A DNA stretch of 64,000 bases from Kalmanozyma brasiliensis GHG001 (lineage: Eukaryota; Basidiomycota; Ustilaginomycetes; Ustilaginales). The translations under genes and the position numbers were made by a program. The notes beneath the pieces were generated by a model that was not told where the DNA came from, did no database searches, and worked only from the letters and a program-made list of their open reading frames with translations. The stretch spans positions 992,802 through 1,056,801 of the forward strand of contig NW_015961970.1 of NCBI RefSeq assembly GCF_000497045.1, written 5' to 3'. The first letter of the stretch is position 1; each line of letters begins with the position of its first letter. Below, piece after piece: positions 40,709 through 52,054 of the stretch.

Positions 40709-43264
40709 CTTGGCTGAAGGTCAGTGATGCCTGAGTGAGATGTTGTGATGTATGGATTCGCTCGACTCGCCCCGAGTTCAAGGGAAACCTGTACAAATGA
40801 AGGGGTGAAGAAAGACGCTTTGGAGCGAGTATGGACACGCTCTCGATGTCACCTGCTAGTCTCGATCTGATCAAGAGAGGAGACAGGACGACGCGAAGCC
40901 GAGAGGGGATCTTTGATCACGAGGAAGGAGGGAAGGTGAAAAGATCAAGGGACCGAAGCGAAGGATGAAGGAGGAGTGCGGGGTCCTGATGATGGTGAGA
41001 CGGAAGAAGGAGTGATTGACAATATTGAGACGAAGGAGGTGCCAAGCTGTAATCACGAGCAAGATAGCGAGGATGCGAGAGACTGGCAGGCAAGCCTCAA
41101 GCAGCGCGAACAAGCGAGCGACGCAGACGAACGGCTTTTTCCGATTTCAGAGCACAGATCAAGCACATCGGAGCCAGGCCGACGCAGTCTCTCTCAACCT
41201 TTCGGGTTTCCCGCTGAAAAATGACACACATCTACCAAGCCACTTTGCTCAGCTTGAGTGATCTGAGCAGCACACAAGGATGCAGGCTGCACCGATCGGA
41301 AGCCAAAGGCGAGGAGGAGAGTTGCAGATAAGAAAGGGGGACGGTTGGACAGGGTCCTGATGCGATACCGATCCAACCCAATTCTGGTTGACTCTGTCTA
41401 CGCTCGATGAGAAGGAAGCGAGCGTCTTTCAGCTGCTTGTGTGGTGCCTGCCTGCTCTCCGGTGCACGGACGGCTTTTTGAAAATCAAGTCTTCTCGGCT
41501 GAAAAAGCGGTAAAGCCGTGGCCTGATACGACCGCGACAAAATCGGCAGCAGATCAGTCTCTTCTCCTTTTCTTGTCTTTTCCTGGCAGGTTGACTCGAC
41601 CATGTTTGCCTTGCGTTGGCTGAACTGGCCATGTCCGCGTGGGCTCGACATACAGGACAGACACCCAAGTTTTGCCCTTTTGTCGGTCCGTTTGCTCCTC
41701 CCTTGGACCGATCTTGCAGAGCCGGCCACTGATGCGAAGTGATGAGTCGGTTGCTTCGAAAGGCCCGAGCTCGAGTTGAGTAGGCAACGCAGTCGACGAT
41801 TGACAAGGCCAGACGTGAGAAAACAACAAGCTGGCTGAATGCAGCGTCTGTCCGTCTTGCAGAGCTGCGCTCTAGGCTTCAATAGATTCGTTATCTGAGA
41901 TCGGGCCAACACCAGCGATCTCGACTTGTCGTCATGGCAACACAAGGAACTGAAAAGGACGAGCAGCAAGGGAAGAAAAAGATCTTCGCCGTTTATCGAT
42001 CAGCTCCCCCACGCATGAACAGATGACGTTCACAGACAGCTCGGTCAAATCTGCGAGATCTTCTCATCTCCAAACGCCGAGTCCATCGAGCTCTAATTTT
42101 TTGTTTTGTCTTGACTGCAGCTTGATTGGTCGACGAGTCGGTCATATCGTTGGCTCATGCAGGTGTTTGCTTGTGCTGGACCAACGGACGGCATCCATCT
42201 GCACCGGTCCGAGACAGGAGGATGTTTGGTCTCTTGTCTCTCGGCCAAATAATCGGTGGTATGGTCAAAGCTCTTCGAACAGCGCAGACGACAAGGACGT
42301 AAGCGGACTCGTTGGCCCGGCTGATCAAGGAGATCATATTTCTTATCAGTGACGCACATGAGCGGAAGGAGCTTGCTTGCCGAGGGTATGAGGCGCTATC
42401 AAGCGGTACAGAAGATCGAAAGTAATCGACCCCGCGAAAAATCATACATGTAAGATCGACATCTCTTCACTCGTTCGAATTATCGGCCCAGCATGAGGCG
42501 TCTATGATCATCATGGAGTCTCCGCCAAGCTGAATAGAGGTCAGCAAGTCAGGAAGGGGGCACGACGATGGCAGGAGAGCTCACATCGATGGAGACAAGC
42601 GACGCTGAGATGTCAAATAGTGCAAGGGAGGACACGCTGCAGGTCCCTGCTCCACCATTCCAGTCAGCGGAGGAGGCAACGCTGCATGGTCCCCCGCACT
42701 GCAAAGATCGACAGCACCCAGTTTCTGCAGATCATCGGTTTTAGTGGTCGCTTGTTCTACGATGCCAGTTCGAGCTTCCGAGGTTAGGCGGTAGCGGTAT
42801 TCGGCTGAGACAGTAGGAGTGCGGAGCGGCAGCAGCCCATGAAAGAGGGCGCGTGCATCCGATTTCTTCCGGTCATGCACCCCGCGCCCGGCCATTGCTG
42901 AACCGCTCGGGCGCTTAGGGATGTCGTTCTCTTTCACAACTCTCAACGCTCATGTTGCGGCGGCTCAGAAGCGGTATCCTCGTCCGGCTCATTTGCTCGC
43001 CATCTGTTGCTCACGTGTTGTTGCCCGTATGTTGGGATCTCCGTTGCTCGCTTCAACACAACCTTCGAAAAGTGCGCATAGAGCCCCTTGTGGTTCTTTT
43101 CGGTCAAAGCCGGCCCCTCGTGAGAGCCGACTGGCATCGAGGCCTTTCTCACCGAGATCGGGCTCCCTTGACGCCAACTTTGCCGATCCGACGCCGAGAG
43201 ATCCTATGAAAACCGAATTGATTGAGATTGAGCATGCCCATGATACTGTCCTGCTTGTATACGT
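40709..43264. other. intergenic, 2.6 kb
   Basis: This is the promoter side of pyruvate carboxylase and the 3' flank of the TMEM135-like gene. The longest ORF (41232-41969, minus, 245 aa) is Cys/Ser/Arg-rich without domains and is not called. No repeats or RNA genes were seen. Confidence 0.5.
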
Positions 43265-45196
43265 CTAGTTGCGGCCGACAAACTGGTAGACGATGCGACG
43301 AACAAGACCCGAGAGGTGTTCCGGATTCTGAGCGTAGGTGCCCATCACCAGCGACATACCCGCCGAGGTGAGCAACAGGTCGCCGCCGGGCACGAACGGA
43401 ACATATGACTTCTGCCTGAGCACCGACCAGGCACTTTCCATACCCTTGGGCAGCACGTAGGCAGCAAGCTCGGCTCGGCGCCTCGAGTCGTCGACAAACA
43501 GCGACAGACACGTGGTGAAGCCGGCGAACCACTTGAGCCACGAGCTGATGAGCATCTGCTTGAACCACGTCGGCACGTTCTTGTTGAGCGACTCCCTTCG
43601 CTGGATAAACTGGTACAGCGAGTGCTGCGCGCAGAACTGCGTCTGGAAGATGATGACGAACACACCCAGGAACGACGACGAGCGGAACGAGCCACGGAGC
43701 GAACGGATCGTGGCGCCGAGTGGGTCCTTTAGGAACTTGCCTGGTCGCAAGAAGATCGCTGGGACAAAGTGAAGCGTCAGGTAGACGGGCAGGATCCAGC
43801 GAGTCACCTCCATGAATCGATCGATGGGACTGCGCCAGTGACTCGTCTCCCATGGGTGGACGAGTGAGCAATCGATGATGTCGCCCGGGTTGCCTTTGCG
43901 TGTCGAATCCATCCACTCGACAATCTTGCGCACGTTCTTGCCCTTGATACCGCGGCGGTTGAAGGCGTTGGGTGCCACGTCAGGGTAGCGGAGCGGACTC
44001 GTCGAGATAGGCTCAGGGACCTTGCCACCAGGGAACCACTTCTGCAGGACAAAGTCAGCATCGGCTTTGCCTTCGTGTCGGATCTCCCGGTAGACGTCGG
44101 TCACACGAGGCGCGACCTGAGAAGCGTTGGTGATCCATCGCCTGTAGCCTTTATCGAGCGACTCGGGCGCCTCGAGCCATGCCCACATGATCTGACCACA
44201 TGCAAGACCGAAGGTGATGACAGCGCCGTAGGGAATGTTGATCAGGCCTCGCTCGTGAGCGACGTTGTACTGGCCCTCCAAGCCCCGCACAAACAGCTGC
44301 TGGGCCAATGAGATGCGGTTGTCGGCCGTCTCCACCAAGACAGCCAAGGCCGAGATGGCACCGGCGACGTACGCGTGCCAGATCTTGGAGCGCGGGTCTG
44401 GCATGAAGGCGCGCTGCTTCTGCTTGGCCTTGACTTTGGCTTTCTCCTCATCCGACTTGCCTTCCAAGGCGGCTCGGCCTGAACGAGGTGTAGATGTTCC
44501 GCTGCGGTTCTCGTCTGGCGAAGTGTTGCCATCTCCCTTTTCGATGGTGAACATGGCGGAGGAGGAACGCGATCGCGGCTTCTTGACTGGCGGCGGTGTC
44601 AGCAAGCGCAGTGAGTTGTGCACCGCCTTGTAGAGCGACGCCCAAATGGCGAACAAGGCTGCGAAGCGGAAGTTGCGCGGTCCGAAAAGGGCAATGCCGA
44701 ACGAGTTCTTGTTGAACTTTCGGGTACGCAGCGACTTGACGAGCTCGAGCACAAACATGAGCGTGGCCCTCAGCGCAAAGGCTAGATTACCAGCTCGGAG
44801 ACCGCCTCTGATCACATGGACGACCAGCCGCTCCCAATCGCTTGGCATACGAGCCACCTCGTCTTGCGGTCGCCATACCTTGCTGACGGCCGACTTTCGG
44901 ATTTCGCTTCGCGGCGTGTGCGCAAGGTCTTGCAGGCCAGAGATGCTGAGGTTGCGTCGTAGCTGTGCAGCGGTTTCGGAGATGTTAGGCGTCGTGGGTC
45001 CTGAGTTGGCTCTGAAGCGCGCGTACTCGTCGTCTGAGTCCTCTCCAGAATCATCCTGGTCTCGATTGACCTTGGTCATCTTCGGCAAACGGAGGGCGGG
45101 CGCGTTGCGACGCAGCGACGTTTCTCCTCCATCGAGGGTGGAAGCCGCCTTCTCGGTTAGGTCGCTGTCGCCAGCTGAGGGGTTCATCGCAGGCAT
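43265..45196 (-). CDS. TMEM135-like integral membrane protein
   Basis: This frame encodes 643 aa from MPAMNPSAGDSDLTEKAAST. The ORF extends to 45466 (733 aa), but the extra segment is poor coding sequence. The first ~110 residues are hydrophilic and Ser/Asp-rich. Membrane helices follow, for example FRFAALFAIWASLY, and a C-terminal half matches the TMEM135 family: CSLVHPWETSHW, LPVYLTLHFVPAIFL, SSFLGVFVIIFQTQFCAQHSLY and YVLPKGMESAW. Animal TMEM135 is linked to peroxisomes, mitochondrial dynamics and lipid handling. The function of the fungal relatives is not established. The Tim17-like hydrophobic repeat pattern is only suggestive. Confidence 0.78.
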   Translation of the reverse strand: MPAMNPSAGDSDLTEKAASTLDGGETSLRRNAPALRLPKMTKVNRDQDDSGEDSDDEYARFRANSGPTTPNISETAAQLRRNLSISGLQDLAHTPRSEIRKSAVSKVWRPQDEVARMPSDWERLVVHVIRGGLRAGNLAFALRATLMFVLELVKSLRTRKFNKNSFGIALFGPRNFRFAALFAIWASLYKAVHNSLRLLTPPPVKKPRSRSSSAMFTIEKGDGNTSPDENRSGTSTPRSGRAALEGKSDEEKAKVKAKQKQRAFMPDPRSKIWHAYVAGAISALAVLVETADNRISLAQQLFVRGLEGQYNVAHERGLINIPYGAVITFGLACGQIMWAWLEAPESLDKGYRRWITNASQVAPRVTDVYREIRHEGKADADFVLQKWFPGGKVPEPISTSPLRYPDVAPNAFNRRGIKGKNVRKIVEWMDSTRKGNPGDIIDCSLVHPWETSHWRSPIDRFMEVTRWILPVYLTLHFVPAIFLRPGKFLKDPLGATIRSLRGSFRSSSFLGVFVIIFQTQFCAQHSLYQFIQRRESLNKNVPTWFKQMLISSWLKWFAGFTTCLSLFVDDSRRRAELAAYVLPKGMESAWSVLRQKSYVPFVPGGDLLLTSAGMSLVMGTYAQNPEHLSGLVRRIVYQFVGRN

Positions 45197-48146
45197 TGTG
45201 CACAGCGCTGAATTGCCTTGAGCTCGATCCTGAAGCTCTGGGCCTGTAGACGTTCTTGGGACGACAAGGCGTGTCTGTCTATCGAACCGCACGAGGATGG
45301 ATCGTTGATGTGTAGCTTGTCTACCCTGCTCGCGAACAAGATGACGCGGGAGCTTGACCGACCGCTGCCGAAGATGGATGGAGGTAGCGAAATGATGGTG
45401 ATGACGGCAGAGGGAGAACGGGTTGCGCAGCTTCTCCTCCGTACCCCTCGCGGTCTGCCGCTTCAAAGTGTGGAGTGAAACGACTTTTTTGAATTGTCCT
45501 TCTGACGTGCATGCGCTCTCGGCGGCAACTTTTACCGCTCCCCTAGCCTGATGGGTAGCCGGATGAGCCCGCTGTTCGTCTCATTGCGCTCAGCTGCCTT
45601 GCAATGACTTACCCCGTGCGCTCCACCTTGAGGCAATACCAACCCCGCTCTCGTCGAGTCTCGCTTGGCGTCTCTGACCGAAAATCCCACGCGTCATGAC
45701 CTCGAGTTTCACGCAGCGCACCCTGTTTCAGGTTCGCGAGCTGCAGGCCACCCAAACTTTGGACACTTTCAAAAGTAGCGTCTGATCTCAAAGCAAGGGG
45801 TCACACTCCGACAATAAGTGCTGGCCCTGATCATCGGAGACGATCCGCCCCTTTGTCACCTAGGATGCTGCTTCTCCGCTCCGGGCGGGAAAGGCTCGAC
45901 AGCAAAATGAGCCTCGTACAGGCAGATGACTTCTTGGCGGTACAGGCACGCCGAGAGCGCAGAATGGGGTACCTGGCTCGTGTAACGACACACGACAGCC
46001 TTCGCTCCAGCTCCTTTCCGCACCTGTGATGCTCCTATCCCCTTTGCCTGCAGCATCCAACGCCAAGGAGGTATTGAGGACACCAACTCTATGAGCGGCC
46101 GGGTGTAGGCGATGACAAGCCGGCAAAGCAACGAGCTCAATTTCCCCACAAAACAGAGACAGCCGTCGGTTGTGAATCCCTCGTGAAATTCGACGAGATC
46201 CAGCTCCTGCCTCAAATCTCGCAGCTCGGACGGTACCCTAGTCATGCTTACATAATCAGATCACTCGAAAAGAAAGGGAGGAGAAGGCCCCTAGAAGAAA
46301 CCTTCTCCAGTTCCAAGATTCAGGCAAGCCTCCCCCCATAGGAGAGAGGCGGGAGGGCGTCGGCGGTAGGTCAAATTGGGTGGCCGTGCAAGCCCACCGA
46401 CTCCCTCTCTCCAGCCCCCATGCTTGAGCGAGAGTGGAAATGCCAAGGTCTGTGGAACGGCGAGAGATGTAGTCCGAAGTCGAGTGCGATGCGCAGAGAG
46501 AAAGAGACAAGGGACGACGCGGAAGAGGTCAGCAATCTGTTGCTGCAGTACGAGGCAGAGGTGTTGCAATCGGACCATGGCTCGTGCGGCACAGCTTTGA
46601 GAACGATATCCGGTCCCTCGCATCGCCGAAGTGATGTTGCGACATGGCGAACGATCAGGCAAGCGTTGTCGCAGTGTGCCGTAGAGCCATGGTTGCTGCG
46701 AACACCTTGTTAGGGGGCAGGATAGAGTAAACTTACAAGTATGAGGTTCAGAACGAAGGACCCTGGATCTGTTTGGACTATATACTCTCGCCTTCACGAC
46801 CGCCTGGCTTGCGCAGCTGTCAAATGGACTACAGTACCATTTCCAGAGCGACGCACTGGCGCGTGCTTTTTCTTCATTCTTGTCACAGAATTCGACTTTG
46901 AAGGGTCGTCGCGAGCAAAAAGGCATGTGCTTGCTCGCCAACGCTTTACATCGGCGGATCATCGTGAACGTGTAGGCGGAACGCAGCTCAGGGTCTCAAT
47001 ATGGACCATGCATTCTTCAGTCGGCGAGACACACAGCAAGGTCAAAGAAGTGAGATGATGCCATTGCATTCGCTGGAAATGCCGCGCGATCAGGATCGAA
47101 CGACGGATGTCTATCTGCATCGCCCTGACCATCTCTTAAGCAGAGGCAGCCCTACCTGAGCAGCCGGACGCTTCGAGCGTCGGTGTCCAAGACGGGGTCC
47201 TCGACTCCGAGATGGCGGAAGAAGAGAAGGAAAGGGTGCCAAAAATTGCCAGGCCGTCATGGTGACAGCAAGGACGTGCAATATAGGTAATTTGCAATCA
47301 GCAATAAGCTTCTCCTCGGTAAAGACCTCACTGGATGAAGCGCCTGCCTCACTGATGGATGCGCGGGATCGTTGCATACGAGGAGCGGTGCGAGTATCGA
47401 GGACGGGGTGAAGTGTGGGAAACATTGAACGAGTAGACGGAAAAGGGGGAAAGCAAGCAAGAGATTTTGGTCAGTAGCTGTCATCAATGTCGGAAGGAGG
47501 TGCGGATCTGAATTCGCTCAGACCAGCGCCTGTCTGCTGCTATGATCTCGATAGACCCGATGGTAGGGATGGTCTGAGGAGCCAAAATCTAGGGGCCACG
47601 TCGATACTCACGAAGATGGATGAGGAGCAGGAGGAAGATGGGCCGCCGACGGAATCGAATATAACGCGTGTCGCAGCTCTCGACTCAGCCATCACGAATC
47701 TGCGTTCGCGTGGAGGCGGCCCGTGCCGTGAATCGGGCGATCAGAGATGTGTTGTTAGACCTCGCCTAATATCGAGTTCAGAAGAGTGCAAGATTGATAT
47801 CTGGTCGCGATTCGAAAAATTCCCACGCTCTGAGTCCTTCGAGTCCGCTTGAGGTGAAAAATACCTGCGCCAAAGCTGCAGCACGTGATGATGAATATTG
47901 AGGATTGGCTTGAAGCCAACACTAAGCAAGCCCAGAGAAGGCAGCAGATGGCAGTCTCGAGCTCAGAACAAGATTCGAGGCAGCGTACCAGTTCAAGCTC
48001 GAATCGACAGTTCAACTGCTGCGAGTCGTCGTGCTGCTGCCAGTTGGAGGTCGCGGCCTGAGTGTGAGTGTGAGCGGCACAGTCTTCTGCTGCCTTTCCT
48101 TCACGCTTCTCGTCACCATCAAGACTATCTTTACATATCGCCCAAC
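45197..48146. other. intergenic, 2.9 kb
   Basis: This region lies between the divergent TMEM135-like and S18 genes. ORFs include one of 223 aa (46291-46962, minus) and one of 121 aa (47487-47852, plus). They lack domains, splice partners and consistent codon bias. A B-box-like sequence near 47094 was checked and does not fold as a tRNA. The last ~100 nt are the S18 promoter/5' UTR. Confidence 0.5.
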
Positions 48147-49389
48147 ATGTCTCTCGTACCCCCCGACCCGTCGCAGAACTTCGCTTTCATCTTGCGGTAA
48201 GCATCCGACATCAGACAACAGCAACGGACCAAAGCAGCCTCGATGATCAGCATAGATACGATGAACCAGGAAGGCAAACAGCAGGCAAAGCGACCACGCG
48301 CCTGTATCGACAGATGATCGCCAGCATCACCGACCGCACCTCGGCTTGCGATAGCAGCAGAAGATATCTGCACCGACACTCCTGCATCACAATCGACAAT
48401 CACAGAGGAGATGGACAGATTCTGGGTTTGAACAGAGGCATTCTAGCGAATAATTTAGCCTATCAATCTGGAAGGATGGACGGCTATGCGGCAGATGCTT
48501 TGTTACGGTTGCCTCAACTCGAGACGCAATGGAGGAGGTTCTCACTTTAAGGGACGCAGCGACGCCGCGGTGGACCTCAAGGGCAAGCGGTCGTGGTTCG
48601 CCTCGATACGGCCAGTGCACTGCATAGCATTCCACAGAGGATGAAGACTGTAGTCGGCTTCCAGGCTCGGTGTTCCATGGTGGAAGCCAAGGTTCGAACC
48701 AGTCAGGCAGAGTTGGCCCAAACCACGGCGGTCCTGTCCACGCCGCTCCACAGCACCCTTTTCCAGTATCGCCGTCCTTTTCAGCATCGCCTCCTCGCGC
48801 CGGAGTGCTGCACTCGACACGATCCCGACTCGAGCTCCTGCGAGTCTTTTGCCTCAACCATCTACCATCTATGCTGATCCATCATCGAGCTGCTCGGCGT
48901 TCCATCGCATCCACTTCGCTCGCCGAACCGCATACTGATCTCTACCTTGCTTTTCGTTGCCCTTCGCTCCATAGTCTGCTCAACACCAACGTTGACGGCA
49001 AGATCAAGGTCCAGTACGCCCTGACCCAGATCAAGGGTGTCGGCCGCCGATACGCCAACATTGTTTGCAAGAAGGCCGATATCGACCTTGGCAAGCGTGC
49101 CGGTGAGCTCAACTCGGACGAGCTCGAGCGCATTGTCACCATCCTGCAGAACCCTGCCGAGTTCAAGATCCCCGCTTGGTTCCTCAACAGGCAGCGCGAC
49201 ATTGTTGACGGCAAGAGCAGCCAGCTCCTGTCGAACAACATCGACTCGAAGCTGCGTGATGACCTCGAGCGCTTGAAGAAGATCAAGGCGCACCGTGGTA
49301 TCCGTCACTACCTCGGCCTGCGTGTCCGTGGTCAGCACACCAAGACCACTGGTCGTCGCGGCCGCACTGTCGCCAACAAGAAGAAGTAA
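48147..49389 (+). CDS. rps18: 40S ribosomal protein S18 (uS13), two exons
   Basis: Exon 1 is 48147-48196 ([16 protein letters not shown] plus two bases of the next codon) and exon 2 is 48975-49389. The intron 48197-48974 (778 nt) has donor GTAAGC and acceptor CATAG. It also has a TACTGAT branch-like site followed by a pyrimidine tract about 45 nt before the acceptor. Joining restores the universal N-terminus ending [20 protein letters not shown] and yields 154 aa, close to the family's 146-156. The C-terminus [20 protein letters not shown] is diagnostic for uS13, a head protein of the small subunit that contacts tRNA and the 60S subunit. A long ORF through the intron (from 48670) is spurious. 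Confidence 0.95.
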
Positions 49390-50798
49390 ACGTCTCGACG
49401 TCGTTTTCTCGCTTCTTTCTTGGTACCTTGCAGCATTCCTTCCAGTCCTCTTGTCCGTTCCCGTCCATCATCAAATGGTGTTGTAACATTTCAGTCTTTC
49501 ACCCATCTCCCTTCCGTCGAGCAGTGGGGGCTGCTCGATAGGATCTACATAGTTTCATCATGGTTCACAAAAGCATTGTCGGTGCTCCCTCCGTTGATGC
49601 TGCTGTGATCCTTCATCTCCCCTACCCAAAATCTAAAGTGATTGGCCTCGTGCCAGGATATCGAAACGCTGCTCCGTGATCTTGTGCGACCTCTCGTGAT
49701 TGATATCAATATGAAGACCGCTGCATCAGATGCCAACTGAAACGATTCGCACCCGAACAGGTAAAACTATCTTGCGACACCGCGGCAAGCTGCACGGTCT
49801 GGCGATCACTATGTCCCTTTGCCATCGTCGAACATGAAAAGGCACGCTGATCGGTTCAACGTCAGCTCAGACCACGGCCCCTGCCATGACCGGCTTTTAA
49901 GCGTATCACCGCTTCCGCCTCTCGCCGGGAGTGTGTCTTTCATTCTACAGAAGAGACAGATGGCAAGTAGGGTCTCTGGGTCATTGCGAAACCTGCTCAT
50001 TATTTTGAGCCTTCTGCTTATTCACGAAAAAAGGCGGCTTGGCAGCGCAGTGCTTCGTTACGCAAGCTTTGCCGAAATCAAGAAGAAATCTCGTCAACGC
50101 AGCCAAGAGAACGGACTTCTGCGCTGAATCAGAAGAACTATTTTGGCACAGCAGAGCAGTCTCGAAAAAAACACGGCAGCAGCGCAGACACAGATAGCGC
50201 AGCTGGAAGATAGGCAATTTGATTTGACGGGCGGGCTTCTTCGGCGTCACACATATTTGCCTTGATTCGGTCCAGGATTCGTCCGCAGTCACCGGTCATC
50301 AAACACTCCCGACCTTCCCTCATCCCTCCCTACACCATCAGCATCGGCTGGAACGCTTTCAAGGCATCCGAACACAGGTCGAACTCGCTTGCCGATCAGC
50401 AAGGCAATTCCCTCCCACGCAACCTCATTTGGGCGACTCGTGGACTTTGCGCAAGTGGGCTCGCCACGCACATCGACCGATCACATCCTCGTGCTACCCT
50501 CCAAAGATCTCTCTCGGATCACCATCTTGATCGGCAACCACGTCGCATCTCCTCGAAAGCAGAGCCATAAGGTCGCATCGCAGCGGCACCAGGACCAATC
50601 CGCCACAGATTGACACAGTCGTCTTCTCACGACAGCCTCGCTCGGGTTGCAAAGTTCCATCAGCGACAGCGCAGCAATCACCATCGCCCAACAGCATCGC
50701 ACATTCAGGTAGCGCTGGTAGTCTAGACTCGGCCTCCGTGTCATCCTCTTCCGTCCGCAACTTCCCCCGATAGGACATCAAAACCAACTCACATCGCC
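49390..50798. other. intergenic, 1.4 kb
   Basis: This is the 3' flank of S18 and the promoter of mitoferrin. Two AGATAG hexamers occur near 50190 and 50209. No gene is supported. Confidence 0.5.
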
Positions 50799-51725
50799 AT
50801 GAGCGACCGAGCGGTACCAGCCGAGGAGGAGCTCGATTACGAGGGACTGGGTGACAATGTCCCACTGCACATCAACATGATTGCGGGCTCACTGGCAGGT
50901 ATCAGCGAGCACGCCGCCATGTACCCTGTCGACGTCATCCGCACACGAATGCAGGTCCTCTCTGCGACACCTGCCGCCACCTACACGGGCGTGATACAAG
51001 CCTTCAACCGCATCAGCAGCGTCGAAGGAATGCGCACATTGTGGCGCGGCGTGGCGAGTGTCATCATGGGTGCGGGTCCAGCACACGCGGTCTACTTTGG
51101 CACCTACGAGACGGTGAAGGAGGCGACGGGAGGGAATCGCGAGGGGCATCAGTTTGCAAGCACAGCGTTCGCCGGTGCATCCGCCACCATCGCCGCAGAC
51201 GCTTTCATGAACCCATTCGACGTGATCAAGCAGCGCATGCAGATGCACGGCTCGCAACATCGCACCGTCATGCAGTGCGCCTCGTCCGTCTACAAGCAGG
51301 AGGGCCTGCGTGCGTTCTATGTCTCGTACCCAACTACGTTGACGATGACGGTGCCCTTCACGGCGGTGCAGTTTTCGGTGTACGAGTGGGCGAAGAAAGT
51401 GCTCAACCCGTCGGAAAGCTACTCGCCAATGACGCACGTTTCAGCAGGTGCCTTCTCGGGAGCCGTGGCAGCTGCAGTGACCAACCCGCTCGATGTGGCC
51501 AAGACGCTCTTGCAAACTAGGGGCAGCAGTACGGATGCGCAGATTAGGAACGCATCGGGCATGTTCGAGGCATTCAAGATCATTCATGCGCGAGAAGGAT
51601 GGAAGGGCTTCGCACGAGGTCTCTCGCCAAGGGTGTTGACGTTCATGCCGTCGAACGCGCTCTGCTGGTTGTCGTACGAAGGCTTCCGCTTCTTCCTCAA
51701 CGAGCAGTCCAAGGCGTCGGTCTGA
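50799..51725 (+). CDS. mrs4: mitoferrin, mitochondrial iron carrier (Mrs3/Mrs4)
   Basis: This ORF of 308 aa is a mitochondrial carrier (SLC25) with three tandem repeats. Their signatures are YPVDVIRTRMQ, NPFDVIKQRMQMHG and NPLDVAKTLLQTRG. The mitoferrin-type residues GAGPAHAVYFGTYE and MNPFDVIKQRMQ and the late SPRVLTFMPSNALCWLSYE match Mrs3/4. The protein imports ferrous iron across the inner membrane for Fe-S cluster and heme synthesis, feeding the same pathway as Arh1. It has no presequence, as is normal for carriers. Confidence 0.93.
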   Translation: MSDRAVPAEEELDYEGLGDNVPLHINMIAGSLAGISEHAAMYPVDVIRTRMQVLSATPAATYTGVIQAFNRISSVEGMRTLWRGVASVIMGAGPAHAVYFGTYETVKEATGGNREGHQFASTAFAGASATIAADAFMNPFDVIKQRMQMHGSQHRTVMQCASSVYKQEGLRAFYVSYPTTLTMTVPFTAVQFSVYEWAKKVLNPSESYSPMTHVSAGAFSGAVAAAVTNPLDVAKTLLQTRGSSTDAQIRNASGMFEAFKIIHAREGWKGFARGLSPRVLTFMPSNALCWLSYEGFRFFLNEQSKASV

Positions 51726-52054
51726 CCGCAGCATGAACGCTCGTTCCACATTCGAAACTCATAGATGCATTCCCGCCTCCCATCGGTCACCTATACCTGA
51801 CTCGATCTCCGGCTCACACAGGGAATATCAGCGGAGGAGTCCCCTCCCTTTCACCTACCCACCTCAATTACTTCATGCTGATACCGCGCACAATCGCAAC
51901 CATGTACCTTTCTTCTCAGCCCAAAATGCAACACGCTTCAGTCATCGACACAGTCGTCCTTGCAAAGCATTGATCGGACAGGAATCGACTGAATGAGTGA
52001 ATGAGTAAAAGTACAAATGCGATGCGAAGCCGCCGAACTGGGAAGTGGTCCGAC
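51726..52054. other. intergenic, 0.3 kb
   Basis: This is a short convergent spacer between mitoferrin and the AP-3 sigma gene. It probably contains both polyadenylation regions. No gene seen. Confidence 0.6.

Noticed and set aside
37487..40717. Two long plus-strand ORFs (609 and 444 aa) opposite pyruvate carboxylase
   Set aside because: These are antisense shadows of a highly biased, conserved gene and have no motif.
41232..41969. 245-aa minus-strand ORF upstream of pyruvate carboxylase
   Set aside because: No motif, no codon bias and no splice partner; it is consistent with chance in this region.
46291..46962. 223-aa minus-strand ORF in the intergenic region
   Set aside because: Its Cys/Arg/Leu-rich translation lacks domain or codon bias, and overlapping ORFs on the other strand are equally long relative to background.
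47085..47180. tRNA-like sequence on the minus strand (near B-box GTTCGATCC)
   Set aside because: The putative T-stem does not pair and no 5' strand complements the would-be acceptor stem, so it is not a tRNA.
48197..48974. snoRNA in the S18 intron
   Set aside because: GATGA-like sequences occur, but no proper box C with a paired box D and terminal stem was found by eye.
48670..49389. 239-aa ORF reading through the S18 intron
   Set aside because: Only the last part matches S18. Splicing from 48196 to 48975 restores the universal N-terminus, so the upstream 101 residues are intron.
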